DNA of 64,000 bases, from assembly GCF_004345425.1 (NCBI RefSeq), contig NZ_SLVP01000012.1, positions 58,935 through 122,934 of the forward strand. Reading direction: 5' to 3'. The position numbers and the translations under genes are program-made. Origin of the DNA: Paenibacillus sp. BK033 (lineage in GTDB: Bacteria > Bacillota > Bacilli > Paenibacillales > Paenibacillaceae). Below, piece after piece: positions 15,893 through 23,597 of the stretch; the stretch's first letter is position 1; every line of letters begins with the position of its first letter. Under the pieces are notes generated by a model, which saw nothing but the letters and a program-made list of their open reading frames with translations, had not been told where the DNA came from and searched no databases.

Positions 15893-17214
15893 TATACGGT
15901 CACCTCCTGCGGATTTAATAACGGAATCAAACGCTTGCCTATGGCGCTGATTACGTTGACTGTTACGGCATTGCCTGCCTGTTTATAGCGTTGCGAGTCT
16001 GAGATACCTGCGGTTGCTACCGTGTTGTGCGCAGCGTCCGAGAAGCCTTGTAGACGCCAACATTCGAGCGGCGTGAGTTTACGGATCCGATAAAGGGGTT
16101 GTTCTAACAATGTCTGTTCAACTGTTTGCGTCGCCGTTACGCAATTCGCAAGACCATCCTCACGAGGAACTAATATTTTACCGCGTCTTGGTGAAAAATC
16201 TCGGCCTTCCTTGCGGGCTTCTCTACGTATAGCTTTAGCTTCATCCGAGCGCCTTTCTGTTAGAGCAACACTCTCGATTATGTGAGTACGACGTCCCTTT
16301 CCAATATCACCTAGCGAAGTTCCCTTGGAGTAGTTGGCGTCAACATTATAGGCGATACCGTTACCCTCGGAGTATTGTTCAAGCTGCGGTTCTACTACGT
16401 GATTATTTTGCTCGTAACTGTGAGACGTAAGTGGAGGCGCTACCTGGTGCTCACTTCCTTTATTAAAGCCTCGACTGCGTTGAATTATTAACGGTTCTTT
16501 GCTATTTAACCGTGTAATTAAACTTACTGCCTTCTCTTCGCTAAGATAGTAACGCTCGTCCACGTTCTGCTCCAAGACGTCCCTTAACCGTGTCGTCACG
16601 TTATCATTCGTCGGCCAATCGAAGTTAAACGTACGCACACCTAACGTTTGAATCCTGCGCTTAGCTTTCGCGACAACATCCGTACCGGTTACGCTCCAAT
16701 CTGCGTGTTCTGCATCGCGGCTACATACGATGAATATCCGTTCACGATTCTGAGGCACTCCGTAATGCTTCGAGTTAAGCACGCGGAAGTCGATTGCGTA
16801 TCCGATATCGTTAAGGACTGACGCCATTACTTCGAGCGTGTGTCCGCCATCATGCGATAGCAAGCCCTTAACGTTCTCGAGCAGCATCAAACGCGGTTGT
16901 TTAACGGCCGCGATACGTGCAATCTCGAAGAACAACGTACCGCGCGCATCTTCGAATCCTTTACGCTGGCCGGCTACGCTGAACGCCTGGCACGGAAAGC
17001 CGCCGACTAATACATCATGGTCCGGAATGTCGTGTTCGTTAATCTTCGTGATGTCACCGTGGAGCTCGGGAGCACCGTTATACAGAGCGCGGTACGACTT
17101 CGTTGCAAACGGATCGATTTCGCTTGCAAATACACACTCGACACCTAACGGATCAAGTGCGGAACGGAAGCCGCCAATACCAGCGAACAGTTCGATATAT
17201 TTGAGTACTGCGAT
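15892..17214 (-). CDS. C5-cytosine DNA methyltransferase
   Basis: Full motif set: motif I FAGIGGFRSALDPLG at the N-terminus, catalytic GGFPCQAFS near residue 75, ENV motif LMLLENVKGLLSHDGG, motif VIII PQNRERIFIV, LTPLECWRLQGFSD, and motif X QAGNAVTVNVISAIGK. With these the protein is about 440 residues. The first conventional start (TTG at 16935) would lose motif I and the catalytic cysteine. Upstream the frame is open to a stop near 17,262 with no ATG, GTG or TTG; the only near-cognate codon before motif I is an ATC at 17214, after AAGTGGGG. I infer an AUC start. No partner endonuclease gene is adjacent, so it is an orphan enzyme, probably protecting phage DNA. Confidence 0.88.
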   Translation of the reverse strand: MAVLKYIELFAGIGGFRSALDPLGVECVFASEIDPFATKSYRALYNGAPELHGDITKINEHDIPDHDVLVGGFPCQAFSVAGQRKGFEDARGTLFFEIARIAAVKQPRLMLLENVKGLLSHDGGHTLEVMASVLNDIGYAIDFRVLNSKHYGVPQNRERIFIVCSRDAEHADWSVTGTDVVAKAKRRIQTLGVRTFNFDWPTNDNVTTRLRDVLEQNVDERYYLSEEKAVSLITRLNSKEPLIIQRSRGFNKGSEHQVAPPLTSHSYEQNNHVVEPQLEQYSEGNGIAYNVDANYSKGTSLGDIGKGRRTHIIESVALTERRSDEAKAIRREARKEGRDFSPRRGKILVPREDGLANCVTATQTVEQTLLEQPLYRIRKLTPLECWRLQGFSDAAHNTVATAGISDSQRYKQAGNAVTVNVISAIGKRLIPLLNPQEVTV

Positions 17215-17290
17215 TGTGAACGCCCCACTTTCGTTATATAATTGGAAATAAACGCGTAATTACGTTAAAAACTCGGAGGTTTTACGTCAT

Positions 17291-17644
17291 ATGTCCGGCA
17301 CCGAACCAAAACGGTTTCATATCGAAACTGTACCGCTCGTTAACCTTTACGTAGCGACTGATAAACAAAAGAGAATACGTTTGTCTGCGGACATCGTAGA
17401 AATGTATAAGCTTAACGAAGGCAACCGCGTTGTGCTCGGATATGACGCGACCGAACGGGCCATTGCGTTAAGACTCGCGGAAAGTAAGGCGGACCCGACG
17501 GCGGCCAACATCGATAAGCGCGGTTATATCTCTGCATCGCGCTTCTATTCGAAGGCGCGCCTGGAAGCGGAGTCGCTGCGTTATGTGTTTGAAGCGGAGC
17601 AAGACGGCTGGCTCGTATTTATAGCGGAACGTCCGATCACGTAA
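17291..17644 (+). CDS. Hypothetical plus-strand phage protein, possible AbrB-like N-terminal half
   Basis: 117 residues (MSGTEPKRFHIETVPLVNLY...), good CGGAGG ribosome site. The segment YVATDKQKRIRLSADIVEMY then KLNEGNRVVLGYDATERAIA resembles the beta-strand/'loop-hinge' layout of SpoVT-AbrB DNA-binding domains, but the match is loose. It is transcribed away from dcm with 76 bp between the inferred starts, and ends in its own terminator, so it may be a lysogeny-expressed gene or a regulator of the divergent dcm promoter. Confidence 0.5.
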   Translation: MSGTEPKRFHIETVPLVNLYVATDKQKRIRLSADIVEMYKLNEGNRVVLGYDATERAIALRLAESKADPTAANIDKRGYISASRFYSKARLEAESLRYVFEAEQDGWLVFIAERPIT

Positions 17645-17669
17645 TTGCCTAGTTTACGTGATCTTTTTT
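17635..17669 (+). terminator. Intrinsic terminator overlapping a stop codon
   Basis: Perfect 10-bp stem GATCACGTAA / TTACGTGATC with an 8- to 9-nt loop followed by TTTTTT. It contains the TAA of the plus-strand gene and serves the convergent dNMP kinase gene as boundary. Confidence 0.85.
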
Positions 17670-18235
17670 GCGTTTAAATCCGCCAATACCTCGTCTACCT
17701 TCGTGTACAACTCCGCCAAGCTACCTCTATTCTCGATCTCGTAATCGACCACGAAGCTGCTGACGTGTGACTCCGTGCTATGCACCAGGTCCGCGTAATT
17801 GAACGTATCCTTCGCGTCGATCGCACGCTGGATCCGCACGCCGTCCGGTGCTGTAACGCGGATGATTACGAAGCCCTCAGCGCGGCACCGTTCGTACTCG
17901 TTGGGCTGGCGGAGGTCCGTGAGGATCGCGCGGAATGGCTGCGTGGGTTCACCGTAGAACTCCTCGTTAGCGCGCTGTAACCGCTCTGCGCCGGAAATCC
18001 TCCGGAAGCAATCGTTAACCCAAACGTCCGAGTCGAACGATCGCGCCATCTGACCGAAACCCTGCAGTAACGAGCGGGGCTTTTTGCCGTCGGCGTACAT
18101 TTCCGGATAAAGCCGGCGCGTTACTTCGCGGATGCCGTCTCCGAATGCGAAACGTGTGTATCCGTAATTGGCGACGAGGTGCGCTGCGACCGCGTCTTTG
18201 CCGGAACGCATAAGTCCGCAGAGGGCGATGTTCAA
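17654..18235 (-). CDS. Deoxynucleoside monophosphate kinase
   Basis: 193 residues starting at a TTG seven bases after GAGGAGG. P-loop GLMRSGKDAVAAHL near residue 7, then FAFGDGIREVTRRLY, RSLLQGFGQMARS and LTDLRQPNEYERCRAEGFVI with the RQ/DxR pattern of phage dNMP kinases (adenylate kinase-like fold). It would convert dNMPs to dNDPs next to the ribonucleotide reductase, thymidylate synthase and dUTPase genes, completing a dNTP supply pathway. Overlaps the upstream gene by 4 bp. Confidence 0.8.
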   Translation of the reverse strand: MNIALCGLMRSGKDAVAAHLVANYGYTRFAFGDGIREVTRRLYPEMYADGKKPRSLLQGFGQMARSFDSDVWVNDCFRRISGAERLQRANEEFYGEPTQPFRAILTDLRQPNEYERCRAEGFVIIRVTAPDGVRIQRAIDAKDTFNYADLVHSTESHVSSFVVDYEIENRGSLAELYTKVDEVLADLNAKKIT

Positions 18236-19767
18236 ACCGCCACCTCCTCGTCTGTTTCGCGGCTGTCGTCAAGTACAGTCACGCTCTTAATACGCGTCCA
18301 ATACTCGTAAGGCTTACCGCTTAACGTAATCATGAACGTAAGCCCTGCTTCGGCATCCGATAACACCAGCCCGTGTTCATACGCTCCGGCAGTTTTGGTT
18401 TTCGGACGCACTGCGTGAACGCGTCCCGTCCTAATCCCGTCAGCTACTATATCCCCTACGCGCGGCTCACTCGGCTGCGGTGCGTTCGTATACTCCGCCG
18501 GCACTTCGAGACCAAGCGCTCTTCTCAACGCGATAGCCCGTCCAATGTGCGAGTTGAATACGTCGCCTGGCGCTGCTTTTGCGATGCCGCGTGCCCAAAC
18601 CGTACCTTCAAGCGATAGAAGCGCAACGACGGTTCGTTTATCGTGGTTCACTACGAACTTCACTTCGTCCCAGCCTGCGTAGTACTTTACGCGGAAACCG
18701 GTCAATGCCGGTATATCTTCGTGGTTCTCCGTCTGTAACTTCGCAACGTCCGCCTTCGCACGTTCAATGACGTCATCACGCGTCAGTTCTTTAACGGGCT
18801 TGGCCGCCTGTTTCAACGCGTCGATTTCGTCAGCAACTCCGGATTCGATCAACACGACGTCCCCTTCCGTCACCTTTACGTGCGTCTCCAATTCGACGAT
18901 TTTGCGCGTTAATTTCGCCACGGCGTCCGTAAGGCCGTCGGTAATTGCGATTAGCTCGGCGATCGATGGCTCAGTTGGCGGTTGGGCGGACGTAGATTGG
19001 ACGCTACTGACCGGTTCGAGTACGCAGTATGCGCGCGGGGCGATTCCCCAGCGCCCGTCCTGTAGTACATACTCGTTTCCGCTGAAGTTAACAAAATCAA
19101 CACTTATTGCAATTCCCGTGTTACCTGTACGAAAATAATATCCGTCTGAGCCGCCCGTACCATCTCGATCATTTACTACAATAACACGCTCCCCTTTCGC
19201 TGCCTTACGTTCAACCATCCGCAGACGTTCTCCGTTAACGCGTACGATATCGGTCGGCTCTAGGACTACGTAAGTGAATTCCGCACGCATACGCTCATCC
19301 CCAGCGGCATCCACGTACTCAACCATGCCGGCGGCTGCAATGCCGGTTACCTCCGTCACATACCCGACCGGAAGGTCGAAGCTCTGCGAGGTGTTCTTAA
19401 TCCGCTCACCTATGTGCGCCTTCCGCTTAACCTCCGTGTACTCGCGCTCAATGCCGCCAAGTGTCTCGTCCTTCAGTACTGTTATGTTTACGTTTTCCAG
19501 TATACGCAGCCCCTTTTCGTTAAAGATATGGCGATCTCCGTTCGCGTCTTCAACGATCCATAACGTATCGCCTTCATACATCGTAAGGTGTGGCCCGGAA
19601 GTGAGGAGCGTTACAATGTCCCCTTCCTGGGGTGTCTGACGCTTATCGTGCCAATCAGATTCGGCTACTGCGTCAGGATAACCGTGTTTTCTCGCGAATT
19701 CCCAGTACGTACTGAAACGTCTTCCAGGACTAGTAATTTCCGCTTTGCGTCCGTCAATTTTACGCAT
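18232..19767 (-). CDS. Large phage protein with repeated SH3/KOW-like modules
   Basis: 511 residues. The sequence repeats a unit of the form 'GD.V.......Y.GDTLWIVED.NG' and 'G.R..V......G.D..Y...G', with Asp/Gly-rich turns spaced about 60-80 residues apart (EGDIVTLLTSGPHLTMYEGD; GERVIVVNDRDGTGGSDGYY; VGDIVADGIRTGRVHAVRPK), separated by a coiled coil around residues 270-340 (AVAKLTRKIVELETHVKV). A related protein lies at 32,534-33,775. The function is unknown; small beta-barrel arrays like these bind nucleic acid or proteins. It starts directly (TAAATG) after the 3D-domain gene. Confidence 0.6.
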   Translation of the reverse strand: MRKIDGRKAEITSPGRRFSTYWEFARKHGYPDAVAESDWHDKRQTPQEGDIVTLLTSGPHLTMYEGDTLWIVEDANGDRHIFNEKGLRILENVNITVLKDETLGGIEREYTEVKRKAHIGERIKNTSQSFDLPVGYVTEVTGIAAAGMVEYVDAAGDERMRAEFTYVVLEPTDIVRVNGERLRMVERKAAKGERVIVVNDRDGTGGSDGYYFRTGNTGIAISVDFVNFSGNEYVLQDGRWGIAPRAYCVLEPVSSVQSTSAQPPTEPSIAELIAITDGLTDAVAKLTRKIVELETHVKVTEGDVVLIESGVADEIDALKQAAKPVKELTRDDVIERAKADVAKLQTENHEDIPALTGFRVKYYAGWDEVKFVVNHDKRTVVALLSLEGTVWARGIAKAAPGDVFNSHIGRAIALRRALGLEVPAEYTNAPQPSEPRVGDIVADGIRTGRVHAVRPKTKTAGAYEHGLVLSDAEAGLTFMITLSGKPYEYWTRIKSVTVLDDSRETDEEVAV

Positions 19768-20220
19768 TTAATCCGCTCCCTTAATTCGTATTTGTACGTC
19801 TCGCCTTCCGAACTCGACCGCTTCGGCCTCCGTTGCCATCAATACGTCGATCTCACGCCCATCAATTGCGGCGCCAGTGTCGGCCGCTACCGCTTCGATT
19901 ACTTCGTTGCCTATGCGAATATCGAGCGCGGTGCCTAGCGGTATAACAACCGGATCGACTGCGATGATCCTGCGTCCTTCTTCGTCAACTTGCGTGTGTT
20001 TTACGTTAATCCCAATACGGGTAATTCCGATACAACCGTCGCAGTCCGCTACGTAAGCGGTGGCTGTGAACGTTAACCACGCGGGCTCGGGCGGTGATTC
20101 TTCGGATGACTCCGCGACTACCTTCGTAACTGCTGGCGTCGGAACTTGCGCCTGTACTTGCGGTTCCTGTACGTTATACGTCAGAAATAACAGCGAATAG
20201 AGTACGATCGTTGCTGCAAT
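19768..20220 (-). CDS. 3D-domain protein with N-terminal membrane anchor, non-AUG start
   Basis: The open frame encodes about 150 residues: an N-terminal hydrophobic segment (IAATIVLYSLLFLTYNVQ), a Ser/Pro/Glu linker, then the 3D domain with its three conserved aspartates (AVDPVVIPLGTALDI, AADTGAAIDGREIDVLM, ending EFGRRDVQIRI). 3D domains resemble lytic transglycosylase barrels and act on or bind peptidoglycan. No ATG, GTG or TTG precedes the hydrophobic segment; an ATT at 20220, eight bases after the stop of the 40-residue gene upstream, is the most plausible start, with AGAGGAG 17 bases before it (coupled re-initiation). Why a wall-type gene sits among nucleotide genes is unclear. Confidence 0.75.
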   Translation of the reverse strand: MAATIVLYSLLFLTYNVQEPQVQAQVPTPAVTKVVAESSEESPPEPAWLTFTATAYVADCDGCIGITRIGINVKHTQVDEEGRRIIAVDPVVIPLGTALDIRIGNEVIEAVAADTGAAIDGREIDVLMATEAEAVEFGRRDVQIRIKGAD

Positions 20221-20228
20221 GTTAGCGG

Positions 20229-20351
20229 TTAGTCACGCTCCTCTCTGCGTAGTTTTTGCGCCAGCCAATCCGCAAGTTTAACGAAGCCTAACGTAATTAG
20301 TAAATCGCGCATTGCTTTACGGAATTCCTCAACGCGATCCTCGAACGTCAT
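20229..20351 (-). CDS. Small 40-residue phage protein, overlaps thyA
   Basis: MTFEDRVEEFRKAMRDLLIT... ends in RREERD. Its ATG overlaps the thyA stop as ATGA, and its own end carries the GAGGAG that would serve the next gene. Amphipathic helix, no domain. Coupled translation suggests it is real. Confidence 0.5.
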   Translation of the reverse strand: MTFEDRVEEFRKAMRDLLITLGFVKLADWLAQKLRREERD

Positions 20352-21163
20352 ACCGCTACCGGCGCCTTAATGGGCGGATGCGGATCGTACCCGACTAACG
20401 CAATATCTTCGAATGTAAACGCGTCAATGTCCGTGATTTCCGGATTCAAACGCAGCGTCGGTAACGGCCGCGGTTCACGTTCTAGTTGCGTACGAGCCTG
20501 GTCGATATGGTTAACGTAAATATGCGCGTCACCTAACGTATGAACGAACTCACCAACTTCCAATCCGCAAACCTGCGCAATCAGATGCGTTAGAAGTGCG
20601 TAACTAGCGATGTTGAACGGAACGCCGAGGAATACGTCAGCCGACCGTTGGTACAATTGGCACGATAGGCGACCGTTAGCTATGTAGAATTGGAAAGCGA
20701 AGTGGCACGGCGGCAGCGCCATTTGAGCGAGGTCGCCTACGTTCCAAGCCGATACGATTAATCGGCGGCTGTCCGGATTCGTACGGATTTGCTCGGTTAC
20801 GTCCGCGATTTGGTCAATTACCTTCGTTTCCATTTCGTATTCGCCAGGGAATCGGTGCGTCCATGAACGCCATTGCTCACCGTAGACCGGTCCGAGGTTT
20901 CCGTATATGTCCGCCCATTCGTCCCATATCGTAACGCCGTTCTCACGAAGGTATTTAACGTTAGTGTCACCGCGTAGGAACCAAAGTAGCTCGTACGCGA
21001 CTGACCGCCAATGTACGCGTTTAGTCGTTAATAACGGGAAGCCTTCCGCTAAGTTATAACGCGATTGATAGCCGAAGACGGATAGCGTGCCGATACCGGT
21101 GCGGTCCGTTTTCTCAACGCCGTTATCGAGAATGTAGCGTAGTAAATCATGATACTGCTTCAC
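20348..21163 (-). CDS. thyA: Thymidylate synthase (ThyA type)
   Basis: 271 residues, starting with GTG after AAGGAGG. Catalytic cysteine in MALPPCHFAFQFY, folate and dUMP elements RRLIVSAWNVGDL, CQLYQRSADVFLGVPFNIAS and HIYVNHIDQARTQLER; C-terminal PPIKAPVAV. It makes dTMP from dUMP with methylene-folate. Together with dUTPase, ribonucleotide reductase and dNMP kinase it forms the phage nucleotide pathway. Length is normal for the ThyA family. Confidence 0.95.
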   Translation of the reverse strand: MKQYHDLLRYILDNGVEKTDRTGIGTLSVFGYQSRYNLAEGFPLLTTKRVHWRSVAYELLWFLRGDTNVKYLRENGVTIWDEWADIYGNLGPVYGEQWRSWTHRFPGEYEMETKVIDQIADVTEQIRTNPDSRRLIVSAWNVGDLAQMALPPCHFAFQFYIANGRLSCQLYQRSADVFLGVPFNIASYALLTHLIAQVCGLEVGEFVHTLGDAHIYVNHIDQARTQLEREPRPLPTLRLNPEITDIDAFTFEDIALVGYDPHPPIKAPVAV

Positions 21164-21312
21164 TTCACGTCCTCCTTAACGATGATCTCTCCGAGGATAG
21201 CGCCAAGAAGGTATGCGATGAATCCTTCCGCCCGGGAGCCGTCAAAATAATTAACGGCTGCAATATTCGCAATAATACCGCATAAAATCGGAATCCAAAA
21301 CGACCTACTCAC
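21160..21312 (-). CDS. Small membrane protein between dUTPase and thyA
   Basis: 50 residues from a GTG at 21312, whose bases overlap the dUTPase stop (GTGA). Two hydrophobic segments (FWIPILCGIIANIAAV and GFIAYLLGAILGEIIV). Its end overlaps the thyA start and contains the thyA Shine-Dalgarno. Tight overlap at both ends supports a translated gene. Confidence 0.55.
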   Translation of the reverse strand: MSRSFWIPILCGIIANIAAVNYFDGSRAEGFIAYLLGAILGEIIVKEDVK

Positions 21313-21671
21313 GCAATCACCTCGTATCCGTCTTTCGTGCTCGTTCCGTCCTGCCGCGCGTGGTTCTCGCTGTTCTTACGCGTGTAAATTTCGTACACAT
21401 CATCCGCGGTAAGACCGACTTTATCGGATAGGCTGATGAGGAAATGCCACATATCAATGATTTCCTCCTGCAGCGCCGGCGTATTAATCCGTTTCGGATT
21501 CTTCCACCACTTCCAGTTAACTTCGCGCCGAATCTCGTCGATCTCCGACTCCATAGCGAGTGTGATTCCGATTACCCATTCGTCGGTTGTCTTCTCGATC
21601 GTACGTTCCTGGGTAATCCGCTCATCGAGCGCTTTCTGCATCGTAAACAATTGCGTAAGCCTATCGTACAA
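21309..21671 (-). CDS. Dimeric dUTPase / all-alpha NTP pyrophosphatase
   Basis: The start is best placed at a TTG (21671) after AAGGAGGG, giving 120 residues. Motifs of the dimeric dUTPase family: ESEIDEIRREVNWKWWKNPK, LQEEIIDMWHFLISLSDKVG with the acidic metal-binding residues, and C-terminal YTRKNSENHARQDG...GYE. It hydrolyses dUTP to dUMP, feeding thymidylate synthase and keeping uracil out of DNA. A longer frame to 21797 runs through the conserved 43-bp element and is an artefact. Confidence 0.85.
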   Translation of the reverse strand: MYDRLTQLFTMQKALDERITQERTIEKTTDEWVIGITLAMESEIDEIRREVNWKWWKNPKRINTPALQEEIIDMWHFLISLSDKVGLTADDVYEIYTRKNSENHARQDGTSTKDGYEVIA

Positions 21672-21773
21672 TTCGCAGCCCTCCTTTTTAATTGCGCTGT
21701 ATTCGCGCTTATACCATAGTAACGACGGCCGTTTCCGTTTCGCACACGTTGCAGCGAAATATTTTATCGGCGG

Positions 21774-21816
21774 CCTTATACTATACATACCCCCCACTAT
21801 TACGCGGATTGGGACA
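21774..21816 (-). promoter_or_regulatory. 43-bp conserved phage element, copy A
   Basis: Minus-strand reading: TGTCCCAA, 12 variable bases, TGGGGGGTATGTATAGTA then TAAGG. The same layout occurs at 37,371 and 46,537 with identical spacing. It lies about 100 bases upstream of the dUTPase-thyA group and points into it. GTATAAG looks like a -10 element, but there is no sigmaA -35, so an activated or phage-specific promoter is likely. Confidence 0.75.
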
Positions 21817-21869
21817 TGTAATCGAAAAAAATCCGCAACCCTAAACGTAGCGGCTGCGGACTGGTATCG

Positions 21870-22589
21870 TTAAGCTATATTACCTCGTGCTTCTAACGTT
21901 GCGAACTCCGCCGGCATATCGTGATTACGTAGAATACGCTCTACTACGTCGACGACCGGATGGCGCATCACTTCCGTTAGGTTAACGTGGTCAAAGTACT
22001 CGAACGCGCCAGCCTCATACAAGCCCGCCAGCAACCGGTACAGTCCGTTAGTCTCAGGCGTACGCAGCCGATGGTCGTCAATCTGAGCGAAGTTACCGAG
22101 GAATACGATCTTGGTTCCGTCAGCCGGCCGTGTTGCTACGGTCGATATCGTATGCGTATCGAGGTTTTGCGCTTCATCGGTCATAACGAACATGTGCAGG
22201 AACGAACCGCCGCGCATCGTTTGGATCGCGTCAAAGAAGAGCTTACGTTTATCCTCGCCGCCGGTTGTGAGATAGTGGTACGCGCGCTTCGCCTCCGGAG
22301 CCATCGCGTCAAGGTTATCGAGGAACGGCCGCATGAACGGATACGTCTTCTCGTCAACGCTGCCGGGTAGCGCACCGAGGTCTACGCCGATTTGCGTCTG
22401 CATCCGCGTATACATCATCTTGCGGAAGTCCTGCGCTTCGGTTAAGCGGTGGAGACCGACTGCTTCCGTTATCAGCGTCTTGCCGGTACCGGCTGGTCCC
22501 GTAAGGAATAGTAGTGGCTTATCGTTAAGAAGAGCACGGACTGCTACCCGTTGCCCTTCGTTCTTCGCGGTAACTCCGTAATACGCCAT
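21870..22589 (-). CDS. PhoH-like ATPase
   Basis: 239 residues with Walker A FLTGPAGTGKTLI near residue 30, Walker B MFVMTDEAQNLD, and the PhoH-family sequence KIVFLGNFAQIDDHRL; C-terminal NLTEVMRHPVVDVVERIL. PhoH-like proteins resemble the N-terminal ATPase part of RNA helicases and are common in phages; the role during infection is not established. It is next to the ribonucleotide reductase small subunit in the same direction. Confidence 0.88.
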   Translation of the reverse strand: MAYYGVTAKNEGQRVAVRALLNDKPLLFLTGPAGTGKTLITEAVGLHRLTEAQDFRKMMYTRMQTQIGVDLGALPGSVDEKTYPFMRPFLDNLDAMAPEAKRAYHYLTTGGEDKRKLFFDAIQTMRGGSFLHMFVMTDEAQNLDTHTISTVATRPADGTKIVFLGNFAQIDDHRLRTPETNGLYRLLAGLYEAGAFEYFDHVNLTEVMRHPVVDVVERILRNHDMPAEFATLEARGNIA

Positions 22590-22606
22590 GTGTACGGCCC
22601 CTCTCG

Positions 22607-23575
22607 TTATTTGTTGAACACGAAGTCCGCGTCCGTCATCTTCTCGATCTTGAGCGCCATTATGTAGCCGTCGCCCTTCTTACTAAAGAAATCGTGCTGC
22701 TGCGTGTCGGTCGATAGCCCGTTCGATACGATCGCGCTGAAAGGTGCCGGAGTAAACTTCGGATCGAGACCGAGGTTCATTAACGCCTTATTCGCGTTGT
22801 ACTCAATAAAGCGCAGCACGTCCGCAGTTAATCCGATTGGTTCGTAAATCTCGCGTGTATACTCTGCTTCGTTTGCGTGTAAGTCCGCCAGTAACTTCTC
22901 CGTCTCCTCGGCGGCTCTCTTAAGTTCGTCTTCCGTAAGCTGCGCACGAAGCTCCTGCGCTACGACTCCGACGAACAGTCCGTGAATGGACTCGTCGATC
23001 ATAATTTTGCGGATGACTTCGCCCGACGTTGTCATACGTCCTTGGCCGGCTTGGTACAACGGATAATAGAAACCGGAGTAAAACAGGAATGACTCGAGGA
23101 AGACGGACGCCACGCACGCCAGATACCGCTCATAAACGGTCGCGTTCGGTTTCAACAGCGCGCGATAGTACGAACCAATACGCTCAGCTTTGTACGCTAG
23201 ATGACGCTGTGATGGCGCCCATTCTTCGAGGAGGTACGCAGTATCCTCCGTAGTAATAAGCGTTGCGAATATGGACGAGTATGACTTCGCGTGAATCGAT
23301 TCCATCATCGCCATAAACGACATGACCGCTTTCTTACGGTGGTCCTCCGTATGCAACGCAATAAGCGGCATACCTTCGCCGGCTTGCTGCGTATCGAGAC
23401 CGGTTAAGCCGGCAAGAACGGACTTATAAACGGTCCGTTCCTCCGACTTCATTCCGTGCCAGTCCGCTAGGTCGTCTGAGATCGGAAACTCCTCGTCCGT
23501 CCAGAACTGCATGACATTCTGATTCCATAACGCGTTTACGTAGTCTTCCGGTACGTTCCAGTTAACAGCCTTCAA
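22607..23575 (-). CDS. nrdF: Ribonucleotide reductase class Ib, small subunit
   Basis: 322 residues, TTG start eight bases after AAAGGAGA. The di-metal ligands are visible: the Asp of AGLTGLDTQQ, Glu and His of MAMMESIHAKSYS (the tyrosine two residues further on is the radical tyrosine candidate), Glu of FLESFLFYSGFYYP, and Glu/His of IMIDESIHGLFVG. It lies with nrdE and nrdI, as in class Ib (manganese-dependent) systems. Provides dNDPs for phage replication. Confidence 0.93.
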   Translation of the reverse strand: MKAVNWNVPEDYVNALWNQNVMQFWTDEEFPISDDLADWHGMKSEERTVYKSVLAGLTGLDTQQAGEGMPLIALHTEDHRKKAVMSFMAMMESIHAKSYSSIFATLITTEDTAYLLEEWAPSQRHLAYKAERIGSYYRALLKPNATVYERYLACVASVFLESFLFYSGFYYPLYQAGQGRMTTSGEVIRKIMIDESIHGLFVGVVAQELRAQLTEDELKRAAEETEKLLADLHANEAEYTREIYEPIGLTADVLRFIEYNANKALMNLGLDPKFTPAPFSAIVSNGLSTDTQQHDFFSKKGDGYIMALKIEKMTDADFVFNK

Positions 23576-23597
23576 TTAATCGTCTCCTTTTTCGCGT

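Noticed and set aside
21672..21797. N-terminal 42-codon extension of the dUTPase frame
   Set aside because: It reads through the conserved 43-bp element, is unlike dUTPases, and a TTG with ideal ribosome site follows at 21671.
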